64,000 nt of DNA from an uncultured Prevotellaceae bacterium (GCA_900318335.1 ONKF01000003.1:62001-126000), one strand, 5' to 3'; positions 1 to 8,163 are shown, counted from the stretch's first letter. The notes: a model not told the origin generated them from the sequence alone. Translations and numbers: made by a program.

Positions 1-269
1 CACAGGTCGCAGTTGCCCTTGTTGGAGGCGATATCATAATAGGTCACGCCATAAAGGATCTTTTTACCGTCGGGAGAGACTTGCGGTCCGCCCACGCGGC
101 CCAGCTGGTTGAGGAATTCGGGAGTGAACTCTTTCTTTTCCATTTTACCGGAAGTTTTCTCGGTAGCGGGAGCCTGACCCGGAGCTGCCGTTTCCTGCTT
201 GGAGCAGGTCGATGAGCTCAACAGGGCCAATGCCGCAACCGACATTGCTGTTAACTTTGCTAATTTCAT
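1..269 (-). CDS. S9-family (prolyl oligopeptidase-like) peptidase, N-terminal part only
   Basis: Partial gene running off the left edge; only the first 89 or so residues are visible. The start is the ATG at 269-267, followed by a hydrophobic signal segment ending in a Ser/Thr-rich stretch and a Cys near residue 22, so a loose Bacteroidota lipoprotein signal is possible. After a Pro/Ala/Thr linker comes a segment containing QVSPDGKKILYGV, the blade motif at the start of the beta-propeller of S9 peptidases. Family knowledge: these are exported serine peptidases that trim dipeptides or tripeptides from proline-containing substrates. The catalytic domain lies outside the window, so the exact class (DPP-like or acylaminoacyl-like) cannot be decided. 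Confidence 0.75.
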   Translation of the reverse strand, partial: MKLAKLTAMSVAALALLSSSTCSKQETAAPGQAPATEKTSGKMEKKEFTPEFLNQLGRVGGPQVSPDGKKILYGVTYYDIASNKGNCDL

Positions 270-329
270 AATTGTTGCTGTTAATGATATATTATTGCGT
301 TAAATTTGGTTTCCTAATGTTTCAACTTG

Positions 330-337
330 CAAATATA
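330..337 (-). promoter_or_regulatory. Predicted -7 box for the S9 peptidase gene
   Basis: The minus strand reads TATATTTG here, matching the Bacteroidota -7 consensus TAnnTTTG. Transcription would start near 323, giving a leader of about 55 nt before the ATG at 269. No -33 box at ideal spacing is evident. Confidence 0.5.
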
Positions 338-418
338 ATCATTTATCAGCAACAAACGACAATTCAGTAGAGAAAAACAGGCCACTCCACACTTTTAATC
401 ATTCTATTATGAGGGTGA

Positions 419-536
419 GCAATCAAAAACGGTTGCTTTCCCAATAAACAACCCTTACCGATTGTTTCCTTCACCCACGAACGGAAAAAGCAACTAAAAA
501 TGGTTGTTTTGATAAAAAACAACTAAAAACGGTTGC
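419..536. promoter_or_regulatory. Array of four 18-bp imperfect palindromic operators
   Basis: Four copies of an 18-bp dyad with ends (G/A)CAA and TTG(C/T) lie at 419-436, 448-465, 490-507 and 519-536. The clearest pair is GCAACTAAAAATGGTTGT (490) and ACAACTAAAAACGGTTGC (519). Start-to-start distances are 29, 42 and 29 bp, so the array is symmetric. The last copy covers the probable -33 element of the following promoter, which suggests repression. The obvious candidate binder is the SatD-like protein encoded just downstream, which has a helix-turn-helix-like C-terminus. That link is inference. Confidence 0.75.
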
Positions 537-563
537 TATTTCCGAAGATATTATCTATATTTG
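533..563 (+). promoter_or_regulatory. Promoter of the satD-like operon
   Basis: TTGC at 533-536 (-33) and TATATTTG at 556-563 (-7, TAnnTTTG) are separated by 19 bp. The -33 box lies inside the fourth operator. The start would be near 570, leaving a leader of about 15 nt before the ATG at 585. Confidence 0.7.
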
Positions 564-584
564 CAGCAGAAACATAAAAAAACG

Positions 585-1232
585 ATGAAAAATATGATAA
601 AAGGAGTAATCACAGGAGACATCGTGGGGTCGACAAACATCAAGACCGAATACCGGGCTAACTTGCTGAATTGCTTGAACACGATGAAGGAAGAACTGCA
701 ATGCGTATCGCCGTTCACGATGGAACTGTTCCGCGGCGACAGTTTCCAGTTGCTGGTTGAAGACCCTGCTGCGGCCCTCAAAGTCGCAATCCTGCTGCGG
801 GCTGGACTCATCCACCACACCCCCGACAAGGAGAACGGAATGTGGGACGCGCGCATCTCGCTGGGAATAGGAGAAGTGCAGTTCATGGCGGACAGCATCG
901 TGACCTCGGATGGTGAGGCGTTCCAGTATTCAGGCCGTCAACTCGACACGATGAACAAGATGCGCCTGGCCGTCAAGACCCCCTGGAATGACGTTGACCA
1001 AGAGCTGGAAGTGTCCACGGCATTTGTCGATGACATCATCAAGAGATGGTCAGCCAAACAAGCTGGCATGATCTACTTGTCGCTCAAGACCGACAACCCC
1101 AAGAAAAAAGTCGCCGAATATATCGGCACCTCGGTCCAAAACGTGCGCAACGTGCTCTCATCGGCACGTGAGCCACTCATCAGAATGTATCTTGAACGCT
1201 ACTGCAAAATCATCACCGACCATCTGACCTAA
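585..1232 (+). CDS. SatD-family protein with C-terminal helix-turn-helix-like segment
   Basis: 215-residue protein read from the ATG at 585; an upstream in-frame TTG at 561 lies inside the -7 promoter box and is unlikely to be the start. The N-terminus (GVITGDIVGSTNI) matches the opening of SatD-family proteins, which usually sit beside DUF3307 membrane proteins in Bacteroidota. The last 50 or so residues (KKVAEYIGTSVQNVRNVLSS) have the pattern of a winged or HTH recognition unit. No signal peptide, so cytoplasmic. The DUF3307 gene follows 8 nt downstream. An array of four palindromes upstream suggests that it, or a partner, represses its own promoter. The SatD name comes from streptococcal acid-tolerance work; the biochemical role is not known. 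Confidence 0.75.
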   Translation: MKNMIKGVITGDIVGSTNIKTEYRANLLNCLNTMKEELQCVSPFTMELFRGDSFQLLVEDPAAALKVAILLRAGLIHHTPDKENGMWDARISLGIGEVQFMADSIVTSDGEAFQYSGRQLDTMNKMRLAVKTPWNDVDQELEVSTAFVDDIIKRWSAKQAGMIYLSLKTDNPKKKVAEYIGTSVQNVRNVLSSAREPLIRMYLERYCKIITDHLT

Positions 1233-1240
1233 AGGATAAT

Positions 1241-1966
1241 ATGACAAATATTCTGCTTCTACTCAAGCTGCTGTCGTCGCATGTCATAGCCGACTTCTTC
1301 CTCCAATTTGACTGGCTTTGTAAGGGCAAACGCGAGGAAGGCATGCGTGGAATAGCCTTCCAGGCCATCCATGCGCTAATCCATGCCGCCTGTGCCTATG
1401 TGCTGGTGGGCGACTGGTGTGGATGGATCATTCCGCTGGTGATTTTCATCACCCACATCATCATCGACATCACCAAGGTCAAATGGTTCCCAACCAGTAC
1501 CATCGCATTCCTGATCGACCAGCTGGCCCACATTGCCGTCATGATAGGATTGTGGTGGGCACTCTATGCCGATCAAGGCATAGAGTTGGCATGGTTGAGC
1601 GGTATCGCACAGTCGGGCACTTTCTGGGCCATCCTGATCGGTTATATGCTGATGCTCAAGCCCTCGTCGCTGCTCATCAGCATGTTCATCAAGGGATGGA
1701 CCCCGTCCAATGGCATGCAGGCCCAGGGTATGCCCAACGCAGGGAAATGGATCGGATATATCGAGCGGGTGCTTATTCTGACTTTTGTCATCACCGGGAA
1801 CATCGAGGCCGTCGGATTCCTGCTCGCAGCGAAATCCATCTTCCGCTTCGGTGACCTGAACAAGGCTCGTGAGATTAAGATCACAGAGTATGTCCTGCTT
1901 GGCACACTGGCCAGTTTCTCGATAGCGTTGTTGACCGGCTTTGCCATCAATATGTATATACATTAA
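1241..1966 (+). CDS. DUF3307 integral membrane protein
   Basis: 241 residues with at least six hydrophobic segments. The first helix carries the family signature in the form LLSSHVIADFFLQFDWLCKGK, and a second hallmark His-rich helix (IFITHIIIDITK) follows near residues 70-85. DUF3307 proteins are inner-membrane proteins of unknown function. The 8-nt gap to the SatD-like gene shows translational coupling, and the pair is a recurrent arrangement. A GH92 gene starts 18 nt after the stop, so it may be on the same transcript. Confidence 0.85.
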   Translation: MTNILLLLKLLSSHVIADFFLQFDWLCKGKREEGMRGIAFQAIHALIHAACAYVLVGDWCGWIIPLVIFITHIIIDITKVKWFPTSTIAFLIDQLAHIAVMIGLWWALYADQGIELAWLSGIAQSGTFWAILIGYMLMLKPSSLLISMFIKGWTPSNGMQAQGMPNAGKWIGYIERVLILTFVITGNIEAVGFLLAAKSIFRFGDLNKAREIKITEYVLLGTLASFSIALLTGFAINMYIH

Positions 1967-1984
1967 CCAATTTCCACCATAACT

Positions 1985-4189
1985 ATGAAAAAAGTCATTT
2001 CTACTCTGATATTTCTTGCTGCCAGCCTTGCTATCATAGCAAGTGCGCAATGTGACATGACCAAATCACAGAACTGTCATTCAGTTCGCAGCAATTGGGT
2101 GAATCCACGCATCGGCACGGGTGGGCACGGCCATGTGTTTTACGGGGCCAACGTGCCATTCGGCTATGTGCAGTTGGGACCGACCGAGCCCACCCGTGGC
2201 TGGGACTGGTGCTCGGGCTATCACGACAGCGACTCGGTGCTCATCGGGTTTGGGCATCAGCACCTGAGCGGCACTGGCATCGGTGACCTGGGCGACATCG
2301 CATTGCTGCCCGTAACCAACCGTGACCAGCGCGCGGTCATTTTCGGCCACAACGACGAGAGTGCCCATCCGGGCTACTACTCGGTGATGCTGCGTAACGG
2401 GGACAAGCCCTACGTTCGGGTGGAATTAACCGCCACCAAGCGCACGGGTATGCACCGCTATGACTTCAATGCCGAACAAGACACCATCTATCTGCTCCTC
2501 GACTTGGGCCAAGGCATCGGATGGGACAGCCCTAAACAGATGATGATGGAGCAACAATCACCCAGGAGAATTGTCGGCTACCGCTATTCATCGGGTTGGG
2601 CAAGAGACCAGAAGGTCTATTTTGTGATGGATTTCCAGCAGGATGTGTCGCTCGAGAAACAGGATGGCGACACCACGGGCATCATATCGGCACCAAACTA
2701 TCCCGCAACGCCATTTATCGTCAAAGTGGGACTATCGGCCGTGAGCATTAAGAATGCTATCGAGAACCTGGAGGCAGAGAATCCCGGCTGGGACTTCTAT
2801 GATATTGCCCGCAAAGCATGGTGTGCCTGGGCAGACGAACTGGATAAAATCCAGATTGACACCGACAACGAGGATGACCGCAAGGTATTCTACACGGCGC
2901 TTTATCACACGATGGTGGCCCCGTCGGTATTCTGTGACGTGAACGGGCAATACCGAGGAGCGGACGGTGAAGTGCATCAGGGTGATTTCACCAACTACAC
3001 TACCCTATCGCTGTGGGATACCTACCGTGCAGCCCACCCGTTGCAGACGCTCATCCACCGCGAGAAGCAGCGGGACATCGCACAGACCTTCCTGCACATC
3101 TTTGAGCAACAGGGCAAACTGCCCGTGTGGCACCTGATGGGCAACGAGACCGACTGCATGGTGGGCAATCCTGGTGTGCCCGTACTGGCCGACCTGGTGC
3201 TGAAAGGCTTTGATGTGGACATTAAAGCAGCCCTCAAGGCAATGACCACGAGCGCGATGCTCGACGAGCGCTCAATGGGCCTGTTGAAGCAGTACGGCTA
3301 TATCCCCTACGACCTGGAACCTGACAAGGAGACCGTGGCACGCGGCCTGGAATATGCCCTTGCCGACTGGTGCATCGCCCGCGTGGCCGACGTGGCTGGC
3401 GACAAGGAACATCATGACTATTTCCTGAACCGCAGCAAGTCCTATGAGAAATACTTTGACAAGAACCTGAAATTCATGCGCGGCAAGGACTCGAAAGGCA
3501 AATTCCGCGACGTTGCGGAATTTGACCCGCTATCGACCAAGCACCGCAACGATGACTACTGCGAGGGCAACGCCTGGCAGTATACCTGGCTCGTTCCCCA
3601 TGATGTGCATGGATTGGCAAAACTCTTCGGCAGCGAGAAGGCCTTTATCCAGAAACTCGACTCGTTGTTTGTTGTCGAAGGCGACATGGGAGAAGAGGCA
3701 TCGCCCGACGTGAGTGGCCTTATCGGACAATATGCCCATGGCAATGAGCCCAGTCACCACATCATCTATATGTACAACTACGTGGGCCAGCCGTGGAAAG
3801 CGGCATCACTCATCAGGCAAGTACTGCGCGAACTCTACCGCAACGGTCTGGACGGCCTGTCGGGCAACGAGGACGTGGGGCAGATGTCGGCATGGTATGT
3901 CCTGTCGTCCATCGGCCTGTATCAGGAAGAACCCGCTGGTGGCAAGTATATCATCGGTTCGCCGCTGTTCAACGAGGCAAGAATCAATGTGGGTGAAGGC
4001 AAGACGTTCACTGTCAAGGCGGTTAACAATAACGACCAGAACATCTATGTCCAGAGCGCCACGCTCAACGGCAAGCGATATGACAAGAGCTACATCGATT
4101 ACCGTGACATCGTCGCCGGAGGCACCCTAGAACTCGTCATGGGTTCCAAGCCCAGCAAATGGGGCACCCAGAAGAAGAACCGACCGTAA
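1985..4189 (+). CDS. GH92 alpha-mannosidase (likely alpha-1,2), exported
   Basis: 734 residues, the usual GH92 length. A signal peptide (MKKVISTLIFLAASLAIIASAQ) is followed by the N-terminal beta-sandwich domain (WVNPRIGTGGHGH) and the (alpha/alpha)6 barrel. Barrel motifs visible in order are LWDTYRA, NETDCMVGN, YCEGNAWQYTW, HGNEPSHH and GNEDVGQMSAWYV. The Glu of HGNEP (residue 588) is the position of the general acid in characterised GH92 enzymes, and the acidic GNED motif supplies the base region. Calcium-dependent inverting exo-alpha-mannosidase activity on N-glycans or yeast mannan is expected. The protein ends without a type IX or dockerin tail, so it is probably periplasmic. Confidence 0.9.
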   Translation: MKKVISTLIFLAASLAIIASAQCDMTKSQNCHSVRSNWVNPRIGTGGHGHVFYGANVPFGYVQLGPTEPTRGWDWCSGYHDSDSVLIGFGHQHLSGTGIGDLGDIALLPVTNRDQRAVIFGHNDESAHPGYYSVMLRNGDKPYVRVELTATKRTGMHRYDFNAEQDTIYLLLDLGQGIGWDSPKQMMMEQQSPRRIVGYRYSSGWARDQKVYFVMDFQQDVSLEKQDGDTTGIISAPNYPATPFIVKVGLSAVSIKNAIENLEAENPGWDFYDIARKAWCAWADELDKIQIDTDNEDDRKVFYTALYHTMVAPSVFCDVNGQYRGADGEVHQGDFTNYTTLSLWDTYRAAHPLQTLIHREKQRDIAQTFLHIFEQQGKLPVWHLMGNETDCMVGNPGVPVLADLVLKGFDVDIKAALKAMTTSAMLDERSMGLLKQYGYIPYDLEPDKETVARGLEYALADWCIARVADVAGDKEHHDYFLNRSKSYEKYFDKNLKFMRGKDSKGKFRDVAEFDPLSTKHRNDDYCEGNAWQYTWLVPHDVHGLAKLFGSEKAFIQKLDSLFVVEGDMGEEASPDVSGLIGQYAHGNEPSHHIIYMYNYVGQPWKAASLIRQVLRELYRNGLDGLSGNEDVGQMSAWYVLSSIGLYQEEPAGGKYIIGSPLFNEARINVGEGKTFTVKAVNNNDQNIYVQSATLNGKRYDKSYIDYRDIVAGGTLELVMGSKPSKWGTQKKNRP

Positions 4190-4197
4190 CACCTCAC

Positions 4198-4214
4198 GCA
4201 AGCCACAGGCTTGC
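4198..4214. repeat. 7-bp stem, 3-nt loop hairpin (GCAAGCC ACA GGCTTGC)
   Basis: A perfect 7-bp inverted repeat with an ACA triloop lies in the 78-nt gap between the two GH92 genes. A near-copy (GCAAGAC ACA GGCTTGC) follows the lpd gene at 53176-53192, and similar triloop hairpins cluster at 34823-35035. No U-tract follows, so it is not a classic terminator. Confidence 0.6.
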
Positions 4215-4267
4215 AATACTTTAACTTTTACTCAAAATATATTTTTGATACTATTTATGCTGTTCTC

Positions 4268-6538
4268 ATGAGAAAAACAATACTTATCATTCTATCGTTG
4301 ATTTGGGCCACGGCAGCCACGGCCAGCAACCAGGAGCCTGTGGATTATGTGAACCCGCTGGTGGGGACACAGTCGAGTTTTGAGTTATCGACGGGTAACA
4401 CCTACCCTGCCATTGCGCTGCCCTGGGGCATGAACTTCTGGGTGCCGCAGACGGGCAAGATGGGTGACGGGTGGCAATACACCTATGACGCGCATAAAAT
4501 ACGCGGTTTCAAGCAGACACATCAGCCCAGCCCGTGGATAAACGATTACGGCCAGTTCTCGCTGATGCCCACTGTGGGCGAGCCTGTATTTGATGAAAAC
4601 AAGCGTGCCAGTTGGTTCTCGCACAAGGCCGAGGAGGCAACTCCTTATTATTATAAGGTCTATCTTGCCGACTATGACATAATTGCCGAGATGGCACCGA
4701 CTGAGCGTGCCGCTATCTTGCGGTTCACCTTCCCCGAGACCGACCAGGCCAACATTGTCATAGATGCTTTTGACAAAGGGTCAGAAATCACATTTCAACT
4801 AGAACAGCGCCGCATCATCGGCTACACAACGCGTAATAGCGGCGGTGTGCCTGAGGGCTTCAAGAACTATTTTGTCATCCAATTTGACAAACCGTTCAAC
4901 AGATTTTATACTGTGGAAGACAGCACGTTGCTCCAGGGCGTGAGCCATGCCTCCTGTAGCCATGCGGGGGCCATCGTGACCTTCAAGACCCGCCGTGGCG
5001 AGCAGGTCAATGCACGTGTCGCATCATCTTTCATCAGTGTTGACCAAGCGATTACCAACCTTGGCGAATTGGGCAACAATGATTTTGAAACGGTCAAGGA
5101 AAAAGGCCGCCAGCGCTGGAACGAGGTGCTGGGGCGTATCCAGGTTGAGGATGACAACATCGACCACCTGCGCACGTTCTACTCATGCCTGTACCGCTCG
5201 GTGCTGTTTCCACGCAGTTTCTATGAGATAGACAGCAAAGGAAAGCCAGTCCATTACAGCCCTTATAACGGCCAAGTGCTGCCGGGGCGCTTATTCACCG
5301 ATACGGGATTCTGGGATACCTTCCGCAGCTTGTTCCCGCTCGTTGACCTGATGTATCCAACGATGGGTGCCTGGATGCAGGAAGGACTGGTGAACACTTG
5401 GCTCGAAAGCGGCTTCCTGCCCGAGTGGGCCAGCCCCGGACATCGCGACTGCATGGTGGGCAACAACAGCGCATCGATTGTTGCAGATGCCTATCTCAAG
5501 GGCCTGCGCGGCTATGATATCGACAAACTGTGGGAAGCCGTGGTGCATGGCACGACCGCCGTACATCCCCAAGTGAAATCCACTGGGCGCTTGGGACATG
5601 AGTATTATAATGAATTGGGTTATATCCCCTACGACGTCAACATCCGTGAGAACGTGGCCAGGACGCTGGAGTATGCCTATGACGACTGGTGCATCTACCG
5701 TCTGGGTAAGGCACTGGGCAAGCCAGAGAGCGAAATAGCGGTATATGCCCAGCGCGCACTGAATTACCGCAACGTGTTTGACGCCGAGACCAAGCTGATG
5801 CGAGGCAGGCTCAAGGACGGGCAGTTCCAGTCACCATTCAGCCCGTTGAAGTGGGGTGACGCATTCACCGAGGGCAACAGCTGGCACTACACGTGGAGCG
5901 TGTTTCATGACCCACAGGGCTTGATTGACCTGATGGGCGGAAAAGATGTTTTCTGCCAGATGCTTGATTCTGTCTTTGCCGTGCCACCGGTGTTTGACGA
6001 CAGCTACTACGGGTTTACCATCCACGAGATACGTGAGATGCAGATCATGAACATGGGGAACTATGCTCACGGCAACCAGCCCATCCAGCACATGATCTAC
6101 CTGTACAATTACGCCGGACAACCGTGGAAGGCCCAGTACTGGGTACACCAGGTGATGGACCGTCTATACAGCGCTGCTCCCGATGGCTACTGTGGAGATG
6201 AGGATAACGGGCAGACCTCGGCATGGTATGTGTTCTCGGCACTGGGATTCTATCCCGTGTGTCCCGGCAGCAACCAGTATATCATCGGATCGCCCTATCT
6301 GGACAAGATGACCATCCATCTCGAGAACGGCAAACAAGTCAACTTGACATGCGAGGGCAAGGGCTGCTACATCCAGTCGATGACCATCGACGGCAAACCC
6401 TACACCCGCAACTACCTTGACCACAACCGCCTGATGCAGGGTGCCGACATCAGATTTGTCATGGGCGACACACCTAATGTCTATCGAGGCATTACCCCCG
6501 CAGATCTCCCCTACTCATTCTCCACAGGGTCCCGTTAA
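4268..6538 (+). CDS. GH92 family glycosidase with Gln at the catalytic-acid position
   Basis: 756 residues from the ATG at 4268; an upstream in-frame TTG at 4211 would add a non-signal-like extension and lies in the hairpin. A signal peptide (MRKTILIILSLIWATAATA) precedes the GH92 N-terminal domain (DYVNPLVGTQS). The barrel motifs are present: GFWDTFRSLFP, GHRDCMVGNNS, FTEGNSWHYTW, HGNQPIQH and GDEDNGQTSAWYV. The first GH92 has HGNEP; this one has HGNQP, with Gln604 in place of the general acid. From memory of the GH92 literature, this change marks enzymes that cleave mannose-alpha-1-phospho-6-mannose, whose phosphate leaving group needs no protonation. A mannosyl-phosphodiester-uncapping activity is therefore plausible, but not proven. 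Confidence 0.88.
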   Translation: MRKTILIILSLIWATAATASNQEPVDYVNPLVGTQSSFELSTGNTYPAIALPWGMNFWVPQTGKMGDGWQYTYDAHKIRGFKQTHQPSPWINDYGQFSLMPTVGEPVFDENKRASWFSHKAEEATPYYYKVYLADYDIIAEMAPTERAAILRFTFPETDQANIVIDAFDKGSEITFQLEQRRIIGYTTRNSGGVPEGFKNYFVIQFDKPFNRFYTVEDSTLLQGVSHASCSHAGAIVTFKTRRGEQVNARVASSFISVDQAITNLGELGNNDFETVKEKGRQRWNEVLGRIQVEDDNIDHLRTFYSCLYRSVLFPRSFYEIDSKGKPVHYSPYNGQVLPGRLFTDTGFWDTFRSLFPLVDLMYPTMGAWMQEGLVNTWLESGFLPEWASPGHRDCMVGNNSASIVADAYLKGLRGYDIDKLWEAVVHGTTAVHPQVKSTGRLGHEYYNELGYIPYDVNIRENVARTLEYAYDDWCIYRLGKALGKPESEIAVYAQRALNYRNVFDAETKLMRGRLKDGQFQSPFSPLKWGDAFTEGNSWHYTWSVFHDPQGLIDLMGGKDVFCQMLDSVFAVPPVFDDSYYGFTIHEIREMQIMNMGNYAHGNQPIQHMIYLYNYAGQPWKAQYWVHQVMDRLYSAAPDGYCGDEDNGQTSAWYVFSALGFYPVCPGSNQYIIGSPYLDKMTIHLENGKQVNLTCEGKGCYIQSMTIDGKPYTRNYLDHNRLMQGADIRFVMGDTPNVYRGITPADLPYSFSTGSR

Positions 6539-6563
6539 GGTTGTTTCGTCATATTACATTAGA

Positions 6564-6595
6564 CTTACCTCCTGCCGTAAATGGCGGTAGGTAAG
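6564..6595. repeat. Hairpin after the GH92 gene
   Basis: A 13-pair stem (CTTACCTCCTGCC with GGCGGTAGGTAAG, one mismatch and one G-T pair) closes a 6-nt loop. Neither strand has a U-run directly after it. It may act as a 3'-end stabiliser or weak terminator for the GH92 transcript. Confidence 0.5.
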
Positions 6596-6600
6596 GACAT

Positions 6601-6819
6601 AAAAAAAGGTTCGCTGCGCTCCCGCGTGACGAACCTCTCGCAAATAACATTTCTCCAAATTTATTAACTTTTAACTTGAATAGAATTGATGCATAAATAA
6701 GATAAGTAGTATCATTATGAAAAGAGTATTCTGACTTCTCAATTTCTTTTGAAAAACAGTAAATCTTTCATATCTGCTTCTCAAAACAAGACCCCCAAAA
6801 ACGTGAGGTCCAAATTTTG
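6601..6819 (-). ncRNA. Candidate small RNA with its own promoter and terminator
   Basis: A minus-strand transcription unit of about 220 nt without a credible reading frame (longest ATG frames 10-13 codons). It is bounded by a near-consensus promoter (TTTG at 6852-6855, 18-bp spacer, TATATTTG at 6826-6833) and a strong intrinsic terminator (AGGTTCG...CGAACCT at 6607-6636 followed on the minus strand by seven U, 6606-6600). The promoter lies downstream of the stop of the CMD-cupin gene, so it does not serve a protein gene. The interior shows rod-like pairing possibilities (for example GAAAG with CTTTTC, CTG with CAG). Length and layout resemble the Bacteroidales-1/6S-like class, but I cannot confirm membership. 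Confidence 0.5.
6607..6636 (-). terminator. Intrinsic terminator of the candidate small RNA
   Basis: The stem AGGTTCG/CGAACCT with a GC-rich inner part is followed on the minus strand by seven consecutive U. On the plus strand it has no U-tract. Confidence 0.75.
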
Positions 6820-6825
6820 ACGTTG

Positions 6826-6855
6826 CAAATATACTATAAATTTCTCATACACAAA
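6826..6855 (-). promoter_or_regulatory. Orphan promoter for the candidate small RNA
   Basis: On the minus strand TTTG (6855-6852) and TATATTTG (6833-6826) are 18 bp apart, close to the Bacteroidota consensus. It points away from the CMD-cupin gene into a gene-free region. Confidence 0.7.
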
Positions 6856-6882
6856 TAAAATGTATGCATTTTTTCAATAAAA

Positions 6883-7992
6883 TCACGGTAATTTTCGGTA
6901 GACCTCATCATTTACAGGCTCAAGCCAGTCGGTTGTCGAGCCTGGTTCCACTTTTGTCATGTAGGTGACATGCTGGAACCAGCTGTCACGGGCAGCGCCG
7001 TGCCAGTGTTTTACGCCCTCGGGAATGGCGATGACGACACCAGGTTTTAGTTCAACCGGAGACTTGCCCCATTCCTGATACCAGCCACGTCCATCGACAC
7101 AGACAAGCACTTGAACAGCCTTGTGGTGGACGTGCCAGTTGTTGCGGCAGCCAGGCTCAAACGTGACGTTGACGGGACCGCCGTTCTCGGCATCAAGAGG
7201 TGCGATATAGCTGTTACCGATAAAGTACTGTGCATAGTCGGCATTGAAATCGCCACGAGGCCAGGTGCCGTCGTTAGGACGTCCCTCTTCCACATTAGAG
7301 CCATAGACAGTGGCAATCGCCTTGCGGGCACGCCAAGCCTCTACTGCCCCAACGGTTGAGGCAAGGACCTGAGGAATGGCATGGATCTCATCGTCGGTGA
7401 CACCCATGTTGCGGGCACCACGCACATGAGCGATGAGCTGGGGCTCGCATCCTTCCAAGGCAGAGATGGCACTCACGGTGACAATCTCGCGCTCGGCCTC
7501 GTTGAGCACATTGCGGGCGAAGATGTCGCCGAACAGGTGGGCCTTGAGATAATAATCGGTCTGCGGTGCGAATTCATAGTTGAAAGGCTGTCCTCCAGTG
7601 AGGCGGGTCTGCACCTCGGTTCCCTGCTTGAGAGCGTCATAGTCCTCGGGCAGGGGTGCGGCATCATCACCCATCGTGGTGGAACGGCCCTGACTGTCAC
7701 GTTCGGCAACAACACGCTGGAGCACACCTAAAGCATTGAGCGAACGGGGGAACCCCGTGTAGGCATAAAGCTGTGACAATGCCTCCTTGACCTGATTGAC
7801 AGTCAATCCATCGTCAAGACCCGCATTGATGGCGGGCTCCAGAGCCTTCAGATCGCCCTTGGCCTCAAGGGCAGCGATAGTGGCTAAATGCTGTTTCTTG
7901 ACATTCATCTGTGATTGCGCATTGATATAGTTTGATGCTGCTATCATAATTAATAAACTGAAAATAAGTGTAAAACGCTTAATAGATTCCAT
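6883..7992 (-). CDS. Exported carboxymuconolactone decarboxylase-like and cupin fusion protein
   Basis: 369 residues from the ATG at 7992; the in-frame extension to 8025 is rejected because it crosses the -7 box. The signal peptide is MESIKRFTLIFSLLIMIAASNYINAQ. Two CMD (AhpD-fold) repeats cover roughly residues 30-110 and 150-235. The CxxC redox pair of AhpD is absent: the first repeat has no Cys and the second a single Cys (EGCEPQ). A C-terminal cupin (about 270-350) has the metal-ligand pattern WHVHH...KHWHG and a conserved Glu. CMD-cupin fusions occur widely beside YqhD-type dehydrogenases and flavodoxins in Bacteroidota; the reaction is unknown. Envelope-located small-molecule or quinone metabolism is a guess. 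Confidence 0.85.
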   Translation of the reverse strand: MESIKRFTLIFSLLIMIAASNYINAQSQMNVKKQHLATIAALEAKGDLKALEPAINAGLDDGLTVNQVKEALSQLYAYTGFPRSLNALGVLQRVVAERDSQGRSTTMGDDAAPLPEDYDALKQGTEVQTRLTGGQPFNYEFAPQTDYYLKAHLFGDIFARNVLNEAEREIVTVSAISALEGCEPQLIAHVRGARNMGVTDDEIHAIPQVLASTVGAVEAWRARKAIATVYGSNVEEGRPNDGTWPRGDFNADYAQYFIGNSYIAPLDAENGGPVNVTFEPGCRNNWHVHHKAVQVLVCVDGRGWYQEWGKSPVELKPGVVIAIPEGVKHWHGAARDSWFQHVTYMTKVEPGSTTDWLEPVNDEVYRKLP

Positions 7993-8022
7993 TGATGATA
8001 GTGTATTACAATTTTTCAACTG

Positions 8023-8066
8023 CAAAATTATAACGGAAAATCCTACCGAATATTACCAATTTTACC
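8023..8066 (-). promoter_or_regulatory. Promoter with upstream TACC repeats, CMD-cupin gene
   Basis: The -7 box on the minus strand is TAATTTTG (8030-8023). Upstream lie three TACC cores at 8044, 8054 and 8063 (spacing 10 and 9 bp), one in the context TTACCAATTTTACCG. The same kind of element precedes the flavodoxin-dockerin and hydrolase genes. No clear -33 box is seen, which suits an activator-dependent promoter. Confidence 0.5.
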
Positions 8067-8096
8067 GATTTTTTTACACAAAACACCGAATAATTA

Positions 8097-8130
8097 CACG
8101 TCAACCCAGATAAGGCTCCAGGTTGACGTG
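8097..8130 (-). terminator. Terminator-like hairpin after the alcohol dehydrogenase gene
   Basis: A perfect 10-bp stem (CACGTCAACC/GGTTGACGTG) with a 14-nt loop lies 34 nt past the stop codon. The following minus-strand sequence (UAAUUAUU) is only partly U-rich. Confidence 0.55.
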
Positions 8131-8163
8131 CAAAGTGTTAAAAATTATCCTTAAACTGACGTA

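Noticed and set aside
6564-6595. Strong terminator for the GH92 gene
   Set aside because: The stem is good, but no U-run follows on either strand, so it is listed only as a hairpin.
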